Made by a program: the position numbers and the translations under genes. Positions 58,365 to 64,000 of a stretch of 64,000 nt of DNA are shown piece by piece. The notes under the pieces were generated by a model. The model had not been told where the DNA came from. It did not search any database and saw only the letters and a list, made by a program, of their open reading frames with translations. Every line of letters starts with the position of its first letter. Within the stretch, counting starts at the first letter, position 1. The stretch comes from CAZSIA01 sp045126355. GTDB taxonomy: Bacteria > Bacillota_I > Bacilli_A > Acholeplasmatales > Anaeroplasmataceae. Location: positions 1-64,000 of the forward strand of contig JBGVOE010000017.1 of NCBI GenBank assembly GCA_045126355.1, written 5' to 3'.

Positions 58365-59752
58365 ATGTTAGAGGCATTAATATCCGAATGTACAGATTAT
58401 GATTTTAAAGAGAAATTAGAAATAAAAAAAGCTAAAAGTTGGTTGAAAAGTATTTCAGCTTTTGCGAACGGAATAGATGGTTCATTGTTTTTTGGAGTTT
58501 CAGATGATAAAAAATTATTAGGAATAAATAACCCTCAATATATTTGTGACAAAATATCTGAACTTATTAATTCAAAATAACACCAATCCCTTCATTTATA
58601 TTAGAACCACATAATGAAAAGGGGTTAATTTTTATTATTGTCAAAGTATTTCCAGGACCATCTACACCATATTATTATTCAGCTGATGGTGTTAGAGAAG
58701 CTTATTTCAGGTCTGGTAATCAAAGTGTTATTTCTCCTAGACATGTGCTAGAAGAATTGATTTTAAAGGGTCAAAATAAAACATATGATTCTATTGTAAC
58801 TAGTTATTTGAAAAAAGATTATTCATTTACTTTTTTTGAAGCTACATTTTTTGATAAAACATTCACTCGAATAAGTGATAGTGATTATATATCATTTTCT
58901 TTAATGACAAGAGAAGGTTATCTAACAAATGCTGGTGTTTTACTCTCAGATCAAAATATCTATAGACAAAATAGAGTGTTTTGTACTAGATGGAATGGAA
59001 TTACTAAAACTTCTTTAGAGGAGGCAATGGATGATGCTGAATACACGGGAGGGTTAGTAAAAATTTTGGAATCAGTATTAAATTTTGTGAAAAATAATAC
59101 TAAGAAAAAGTGGAAGAAAGCTCCTGAGGGAAGGATTGAAATGCCTGAATATGATGAAATTGCAATACGAGAAGTTATTGTTAATGCACTTATCCATCGC
59201 ATGTATACAAATGTAGGTTCAGAAGTAACTGTGGATATATATGATGATAGAATTATTGTTACATCTCCTGGTCCAATGGTATCGGGAATGACATTTTACA
59301 AAGAACCAAATACTTACGTTCCTTCAATTAGAAGAAATCCGATTTTAGCTGATATATTTGCTAGAATGAAATTTATGGATCGTCGAGGTAGTGGGTTTGA
59401 TAAAATTTTGAATGAGACGAATAGATTGTTTAATGATAACAAAAATCATGTTGAATTTAATGCAAACGATACTCATTTTACTGTTGTTATTTTTAATGCA
59501 AATTATAAAAAGGGCAAAGAAAAGGGCAAAGAAAAGGGCAAAGAAAAGGGCGAAGAAATTGTCAAAGAAATTGTCAAAGAAATTGTAAGGAAACCATCTA
59601 TAACTGTAAAAGAATTGGCAATTAAACTAAATGTTTCTGAAAGAGTAATTAGATATGAAATTGATAAGTTGAGAAGCCAAGTGATCATAGAACGTGAAGG
59701 GTCTACGAAATCGGGTAAATGGGTAGTGCTGACAAAGTTTAATGAACTATAA
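58365..59752 (+). pseudogene. AlbA_2/Schlafen-type ATP-binding regulator, frameshifted
   Basis: The gene reads from ATG 58365 in frame 3 to TAA 58578-58580, then continues without gap in frame 2 (TPIPSFILEPHNEKG and onward) to 59752. One A missing from the run 58574-58577 explains the break; restored, the protein would have about 462 residues. Residues 1-110 match AlbA_2 (Schlafen) domains (DFKEKLE, SISAFANGIDGSLFFGVSD), the middle a HATPase_c_4 domain (IREVIVNALIHRMY, DRRGSGFDKI), the end a winged helix (VKELAIKLNVSERVIRYEIDKL). A linker of four GGCAAAGAAAAG repeats (KGKE) precedes the wing. Such proteins are presumed transcription regulators. Phase variation or a sequencing error is possible. 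Confidence 0.8.
59507..59590 (+). repeat. 12-bp tandem repeats in the AlbA-type gene
   Basis: Four copies of a GGGCAAAGAAAA unit start at 59512, 59524, 59536 and 59548, then two to three copies of a GTCAAAGAAATT unit at 59561 and 59573. They code KGKE and IVKE repeats. Since the unit is a multiple of three, copy number can change without breaking the frame. Confidence 0.8.
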
Positions 59753-59982
59753 TAACACTTAATTAAAGATTTTTTTAGGTTCATTGTTTCCATATGAGGA
59801 AAGGCTTCTCTTTTCTTTCTTATCTATTGAAAAATCCATCGAAATCTATATTTTTTGATATTTTGATTTGATAAATATGGTTATGTAATATTTATAAAAA
59901 TATATTGTTATTTAGATGTATATATTATATAAAGCAAGTGAGCGAACAATATATTTGATAGAATAAATTTTATAGTTCTTCT

Positions 59983-60330
59983 AGGTGGTGGGCTTGATAA
60001 AATTTGAATGGGACGAATAGATTGTGTCATGTATAAAATCATATTGAATTTAACGCAAACGATACTCATTTTACTGTTGTTATTTTTAATGCAAATTATA
60101 AAAATGTCAAAGAAATTGTCAAAGAAATTGTCAAAGAAATTGTCAAAGAAATTGAAAAGAACCCATCTATAACTGTTAAAGAATTGGCAATTAAACCAAA
60201 TGTTTCTGAAAGAGTAATTAGATATGAAATTGATAAGTTGAGAAATCAAGTGATCATAGAACGTAAAGGGTTAATGAAATCGGGTAGATGGAAGGTTGTT
60301 GAAATAAGAATAAACAGTAATAACAATTAA
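59983..60330 (+). pseudogene. decayed duplicate of the 3' end of the AlbA-type gene
   Basis: This segment repeats about 59386-59745 with small changes: GGTGGTGGGCTTGATAAAAT corresponds to the codons for GSGFDKI, and the reading later gives FNANDTHFTVVIF, SERVIRYEIDKL and a changed tail ending INSNNN. Indels near 60000-60045 break the frame and no start or ribosome site is present. Its linker has four GTCAAAGAAATT units (60106, 60118, 60130, 60142) and none of the GGGCAAAGAAAA type. It may be a leftover of a tandem gene pair, or a donor for gene conversion. The rest of 59753-60532 holds no gene that I recognise. Confidence 0.75.
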
Positions 60331-60547
60331 TTAAAGATTTTTTTATTTCATATCGTTCGTTATTAATATTTGTCACTATACACCTCAGATATATAGTTAC
60401 AAGATGAAATAAAATTTCTAAAATAAAATATTATTTATATCCTTTGTTTTATAATTTATAATATAAATATAGATAATTTAAAAAAGTTTCGTAAAATGTT
60501 GGAATTTTTTCGTTATATATAGTGAAGATGGTTTGGAAGTGGTTTTA

Positions 60548-61066
60548 TTGAGATTAGAAGAAAGAATGAAATATGCTTTAAGAGTTAAAGATAAAAAATT
60601 ATTAGATGAAGTATTTAAAGATATCTATAATGAATATTTTCATTTAATTGGTTTTGTTATTTCAGAGTATGTAAATAACAAAAATGATGTTGAAGAATTA
60701 ATTAATGATGTCTTTTTAAGTTTTTTCAATAATTTAGATAAAATTAAACTTAAAAATATAAAAGCATATTTAACAAAGACTGCTAAAAATAAAGCCATAG
60801 ATTTTATAAGATGTAATAAAAATAAATATTTTTTAGAAAATGAAATTGTTAATAGTACACCTTCATTTGATAACAGTTTATATTATTTAATTGTTAATGA
60901 TATGAAAAGGGTATTAACGGTTGAGGAGATCGATATAATTATTTTACATGTTGTATATGATTTAAGTTTTAAATCGATTGCTAAAAAATATAAATTACCG
61001 ATTACTACAATTTCTACTAAATATTACCAAGCTATTAAAAAATATAAAGACGGAGGAATTTCATGA
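60548..61066 (+). CDS. ECF-type RNA polymerase sigma factor
   Basis: A 172-residue sigma factor from TTG 60548 (GGAAGTGG upstream); TTG 60533 in frame is the alternative. Region 2 covers about 25-90 (EYFHLIGFVISEYV, then DVEELINDVFLSFF, then KAYLTKTAKNKAIDFIR, the -10-binding part). Region 4 covers about 120-170 (EEIDIIILHVVYDLSFKSIAKKYKLPITTISTKYY is its helix-turn-helix, quoted here only as EEIDIIIL and SFKSIAKKYKLP). It would direct RNA polymerase to a small set of promoters on an outside signal. Its TGA stop overlaps the start of the membrane gene downstream (ATGA), the usual layout of sigma and anti-sigma pairs. Confidence 0.85.
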   Translation: MRLEERMKYALRVKDKKLLDEVFKDIYNEYFHLIGFVISEYVNNKNDVEELINDVFLSFFNNLDKIKLKNIKAYLTKTAKNKAIDFIRCNKNKYFLENEIVNSTPSFDNSLYYLIVNDMKRVLTVEEIDIIILHVVYDLSFKSIAKKYKLPITTISTKYYQAIKKYKDGGIS

Positions 61067-62262
61067 GATTAGAAGAAAAAATTAAAAAAAGTAGTGAATA
61101 TAACTCAAATTACAACAAAATCAAAGGTAATATTGATTTTGATAAGTACACAGAAAAAGAATCTTTTTTCTCTAAATTTACTCTATTTATTAAAGAAAAT
61201 AAGGGTGCTTTAACATTAACATGTATTTTACTTATAATGGTTTCTTTTATATTTATGATGCCTACCGGTGATACTAAAGGGGAACCTAATTTTCCTCCTG
61301 ATGGAGAACCTAGTAACCCTAGTTATGAAGTATCACATAGTTTATCACATAATGAAGCCTCGTTAATAGGAATTGCCGCTTATTATGAATTTGATAAAAA
61401 GGGTGTGGCTAATTTATCTAATCTATTATTTAATACTAATTCTAAATCTAGTAAGGTTTATAGTTTAAGTGAAGAAGATAGTGATGAAGAATATTTAAAA
61501 GTATCATATCCATATGATTATGTAAAAATAAATAGCGCTTATAAATTTAGTGTTAATATTACTAGTATTAATGATAAGGCATCTGAAGAAATTCTTTTAA
61601 ATAGTTGTGGATTAGGAGAATTAGAAGTTGTTGTAGCTGAATTTGAAACTTATATTGAAGATAATGGAGTAAGGATGTTAAGTGTATCAGATACATTAAT
61701 TTCTTTAAGAGGATATAATGGATATTATACAATCTTAGCTAATAGTGGACATCGCGAAAATAGTGACTTTATGCATATCTTTTCTTCTCATAAAAGATTA
61801 TTGGAAGAAGAAGTAAGTAAAGATTTTACTCCTCCTATCTTATCAATTTTTTTAGAAGAAAAAAGTAATAATGAAAGATATATATATTTTGAAACAAGTA
61901 ATGATTTATTAAGTTTTGGCAGTTATAAAAAAGATTACGCTTTTAAAAATATTACTGAAATAGAGTATGTATCTAGAAGTAGTATGTATTCAGTATTTGA
62001 ATTAGCTAAATTACCTACTAAAGAAATAACTGTTTCTATAGTAGAAATTGATGTTGAAAAGAAATGTATCGAAGTAGCAAGTGAAGCTAATTTAGAATAT
62101 ATCTACTATACTTCATATACTGAAGGTGTTGAAATTACAGAGTTAAATATTGGAGATATTATTACAATTGAATATGACTTTCTTTTTGAAACATATGATC
62201 CTACTAATGTTTATATTAATTCTATTATCGTTTTAGAATCTTCTATAGCGGAGGTAAAGTAG
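61063..62262 (+). CDS. single-pass membrane protein, probable anti-sigma factor
   Basis: A 399-residue protein that overlaps the sigma gene by four bases. Residues 1-48 are cytoplasmic and charged, residues 49-67 (LTLTCILLIMVSFIFMM) cross the membrane, and about 330 residues lie outside. The outer part starts with a Pro-rich stretch and is mostly beta (YLKVSYPYDYVKINSAYKF, VVVAEFETYIED). There is no zinc-binding anti-sigma motif of the H-x3-C-x2-C type. The position and the topology suggest that the N-terminus binds the sigma factor and the outer domain senses a signal; this is inference. GGAGG stands before ATG 61063. Confidence 0.65.
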   Translation: MRLEEKIKKSSEYNSNYNKIKGNIDFDKYTEKESFFSKFTLFIKENKGALTLTCILLIMVSFIFMMPTGDTKGEPNFPPDGEPSNPSYEVSHSLSHNEASLIGIAAYYEFDKKGVANLSNLLFNTNSKSSKVYSLSEEDSDEEYLKVSYPYDYVKINSAYKFSVNITSINDKASEEILLNSCGLGELEVVVAEFETYIEDNGVRMLSVSDTLISLRGYNGYYTILANSGHRENSDFMHIFSSHKRLLEEEVSKDFTPPILSIFLEEKSNNERYIYFETSNDLLSFGSYKKDYAFKNITEIEYVSRSSMYSVFELAKLPTKEITVSIVEIDVEKKCIEVASEANLEYIYYTSYTEGVEITELNIGDIITIEYDFLFETYDPTNVYINSIIVLESSIAEVK

Positions 62263-62263
62263 T

Positions 62264-62614
62264 ATGAAAAAGCTTATTTTAAATATTAGTAAAATTATTA
62301 TAGCTATAATAACTATTCCACTTTGGTTTTTAGGATTTTATCACGGTGTAGGTCATATGCCTAATGTTGATACTGGTAAAATAGAAGAAGTACACTTTTA
62401 TCATAGTATGTATGAAAATCTAAACTCTTTAGAGTTATCGTTTATATTTTATCTTTTTATTGTAGTAGTCATTGTTTCTATAGTATTATCTACAATAAGT
62501 ATTAAATCTAATAATAATAAAATAAATAAAATTAGTAATATAGCTTTAATTATTACAATCATATTATTCTTAGTATGTTTAACAGTAGGTTCAACTGTTT
62601 CTAGAGGATATTAA
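62264..62614 (+). CDS. small membrane protein of the sigma operon
   Basis: A 116-residue protein of unknown function with three hydrophobic segments (about 5-27, 52-74 and 88-110). Between the first two lies an outer loop with GVGHMPNVDTGKIEEVHFYH. It starts one base after the preceding stop, so it is translationally coupled, with GGAGG at the end of the previous gene. It could be part of the sensing complex with the anti-sigma candidate. No family recognised. Confidence 0.6.
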   Translation: MKKLILNISKIIIAIITIPLWFLGFYHGVGHMPNVDTGKIEEVHFYHSMYENLNSLELSFIFYLFIVVVIVSIVLSTISIKSNNNKINKISNIALIITIILFLVCLTVGSTVSRGY

Positions 62615-62627
62615 GGAGGTTATTTAT

Positions 62628-63518
62628 ATGAAGAAGATTTATATTTTAATCATGATTTCATTAATTAGTATACTCTGTGGTTGTAATTCTATTAAAGAAT
62701 ATACTGGTACAAAGATAACTAAATTAACATATAAATCTATTGATTATATGGGTGGTTACACTGAATTATATGAATTAGATTTTATTGAAAATAAATATTC
62801 ATCTATATCATATTTACCAACTGAAGTTGAAAATCATGAATTAGAAATTAAAAGTACTTTTACCGATGAAGAAGAAAAAATATTTATGGACTCATGTTAT
62901 ACATATGGTTTATTTGATATTAAAGATTATTATAGTGAATCAGGAATATGTGATGGAGGAGGATGGGATTTAATTATTGAATATATTGATGGAACAACAA
63001 AAACTTCAAAAGGACATAACGCAGGTCCCTATAAAGTATTTAATAAATGTGCAACCGTCTTTTATGATTTATGTGGTGAAGTTGTAATGGGAAATTTACC
63101 AGAATTTTATGTTGAACCACCTAATATATCATATGGATTTAGGTATGAAAAAGCTCACCATGATAGCCTTGCATTTTTTACAAGAGCAAACTATAAATGG
63201 AATAAGGGTGAAGTTTCAAATAAAAATATCTATTCTATTAATGAACTAAATAAACAATATAATGAATTTGAAATGGATTATAATTATAAACTAATTTTAT
63301 ATACTGCAAATTACAGATGTGGTAAAGAGTTCAATAAAATTACAGTTAAAGAATATGATTTTAATCCAGAACTTTCGAATGAAAAAGTAATATATACTGG
63401 TAAATGGTTTGATCAAATTGAATTAGATATCATGCTTAATAAAATATATGTATATGAACTATCATATGAAGATGGAGATTATGTTCAATATACATTTTCT
63501 ACTTATTGTAATAATTAA
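62628..63518 (+). CDS. lipoprotein of the sigma operon
   Basis: A 296-residue protein whose signal peptide ends with lipobox ILCGC (lipidated Cys near residue 19). The mature part has FTDEEEKIFMDSCYTYGLFDIKDYY, followed by a Gly-rich DGGGWDLIIEYIDGTTK strand turn and HNAGPYKVFNKCATVFYDL; this reminds me of small beta-rich lipoproteins found in gut Firmicutes, with no known role. AGGAGG precedes the ATG. Fourth gene of the ECF operon, so its level probably follows the sigma factor. Confidence 0.65.
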   Translation: MKKIYILIMISLISILCGCNSIKEYTGTKITKLTYKSIDYMGGYTELYELDFIENKYSSISYLPTEVENHELEIKSTFTDEEEKIFMDSCYTYGLFDIKDYYSESGICDGGGWDLIIEYIDGTTKTSKGHNAGPYKVFNKCATVFYDLCGEVVMGNLPEFYVEPPNISYGFRYEKAHHDSLAFFTRANYKWNKGEVSNKNIYSINELNKQYNEFEMDYNYKLILYTANYRCGKEFNKITVKEYDFNPELSNEKVIYTGKWFDQIELDIMLNKIYVYELSYEDGDYVQYTFSTYCNN

Positions 63519-63529
63519 AGGAGTTTAAA

Positions 63530-63772
63530 ATGAAAAGAAAATTAATAGTCATTTTATTTATAGTGTTATTTATTTTACTTTTTCCATTTCAAACTAAAAT
63601 GAAAGATGGCGGGACAGTAGCATATAGAGCTGCTATATATACAGTTTATGATGTTCATAGAATTGTTGCGTCTTTAGATGAAACAACTGATGACGAATAT
63701 ATTGAAGGGATAATAATTGAAATATTTGGCATTGAAGTTTTTAACAATACTAATCCACGTATTAAAATATAA
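63530..63772 (+). CDS. small exported or membrane protein of the sigma operon
   Basis: An 80-residue protein. A hydrophobic N-terminus (residues 4-20) acts as signal peptide or anchor; there is no lipobox Cys. The rest begins MKDGGTVAYRAAIYTVYDVH, a motif that I have seen in small proteins of gut Firmicutes without known function, and continues with an acidic part. AAAGGAG precedes ATG 63530, 11 bases after the lipoprotein stop. Last gene of the operon, followed by a terminator. Confidence 0.6.
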   Translation: MKRKLIVILFIVLFILLFPFQTKMKDGGTVAYRAAIYTVYDVHRIVASLDETTDDEYIEGIIIEIFGIEVFNNTNPRIKI

Positions 63773-63787
63773 TAATAAACTTAAATG

Positions 63788-63809
63788 GAAGGCTTAGGCC
63801 TTCTTTTTT
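63788..63809 (+). terminator. terminator of the sigma-factor operon
   Basis: GAAGGC (63788-63793) pairs with GCCTTC (63798-63803) around TTAG, followed by six Ts. Confidence 0.8.
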
Positions 63810-63821
63810 AAATTTTAAAAA

Positions 63822-63977
63822 ATATTTAAAATATATATTCTTATTTATTTTTCGAAAATAATATAGTATTTAAATTATATTAAAAAATTAAAATAATAAA
63901 ACATATTAAGTTTTCGAAAAACGACTTACTTAAGCAATTTTTCTTATTTGACAAGCTTTTTATTTTATATATAATAT
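63822..63977 (+). repeat. promoter module, copy 2
   Basis: It resembles 58180-58330: AAATATTTAAAATA at its start, CGAAAAACGACTTACTTAAGC against GAAAAACGTTATAATTAAGC, then TTTTTCTTATTTGACA. TTGACA (63948-63953) and TATAAT (63970-63975) again have a 16-bp spacer, and ATG follows the -10 box in both. It should drive a gene beyond the window edge. Confidence 0.7.
63948..63975 (+). promoter_or_regulatory. consensus promoter at the window end
   Basis: TTGACA at 63948-63953 and TATAAT at 63970-63975, spacer 16 bp, identical in both boxes to the promoter at 58301-58328. Confidence 0.8.
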
Positions 63978-64000
63978 GTACTATGGTAGTGATAACTACT

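Noticed and set aside
59507..60150. CRISPR-like or satellite array
   Set aside because: The units are 12 bp, contiguous without spacers, and code for KGKE and IVKE in frame.
61064..61066. TGA read as tryptophan (Mycoplasma code)
   Set aside because: TGA ends the sigma gene exactly at the start of the next gene, and tryptophans in the window are TGG. The standard code fits.

Overview
This is an AT-rich bacterial chromosome segment that uses the standard genetic code: the sigma-factor gene ends in TGA at 61064-61066 inside an ATGA overlap, and all long genes stay open without reading TGA as Trp. Consensus TTGACA/TATAAT promoters, GGAGG-type ribosome sites, lipobox signal peptides, an AgrC/AgrA-type two-component pair, NiaR and a cre-like box point to a low-GC Firmicute. 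An uncultured gut-associated member of the Bacilli (Erysipelotrichales, Acholeplasma or RF39-like) is my best guess. Enzymes for lactose, beta-galactan and starch/maltodextrin suit a gut or rumen life. I saw no rRNA, tRNA, CRISPR array or phage module.

Layout. 1-2.4 kb: the cut-off 3' end of one IS3-family transposase gene and a second IS3-like element (OrfA, OrfB). 2.5-7.6 kb: a lactose unit, with an AraC-type regulator divergent from a GPH-family sugar symporter and a GH2 beta-galactosidase, and a cre-like site in the leader. 7.6-8.1 kb: a NiaR-type niacin regulator. 8.4-12.1 kb: a lone 1233-residue STAND-like P-loop ATPase with a nuclease-like N-terminus, possibly a defence protein. 12.2-16.9 kb: an accessory block (AraC/GyrI-type regulator, XRE regulator, a small protein related to the XRE C-terminus, an ABC exporter) bordered by copies of a 50-bp direct repeat. 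17.0-18.8 kb: a leucine-rich-repeat lipoprotein. 19.3-28.4 kb: glycan use, with a GH53 galactanase and a GH13 amylase, both lipoproteins, convergent with a maltodextrin ABC importer under a near-perfect promoter and operator. 28.5-29.8 kb: an O-antigen-ligase-like membrane protein. 29.8-31.9 kb: a histidine kinase and LytTR response regulator.

32.2-54.6 kb is the outstanding part: one same-strand run of eleven tightly packed genes that looks like a surface-structure assembly locus. Four products have SipW-type N-termini ending in the same A-[ST]-W signature. With them are a SipW-like (Ser/His) signal peptidase, a membrane-anchored McrB-like AAA+ ATPase with a zinc-ribbon partner, an ABC ATPase and permease, a beta-helix protein, a lipoprotein with one InlB-type repeat, and a 3338-residue protein made of about 21 MBG-type repeats, 7-8 InlB-type repeats and a C-terminal Hint (hedgehog/intein-like) domain. 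Direct repeats of TGTGCA spaced 10 and 11 bp (outer pair 21 bp apart) lie between this run and the divergent LytTR regulator, which suggests that the two-component system controls the locus.

54.8-58.1 kb: a secreted metallophosphoesterase with a C-terminal membrane anchor. 58.4-60.3 kb: an AlbA/Schlafen-type gene broken by a one-base deletion in an A run, followed by a decayed duplicate of its 3' end. 60.5-63.8 kb: an ECF sigma operon with a membrane anti-sigma candidate and three small membrane or lipoprotein genes. The window ends in a promoter module that closely resembles the one at 58.2-58.3 kb.
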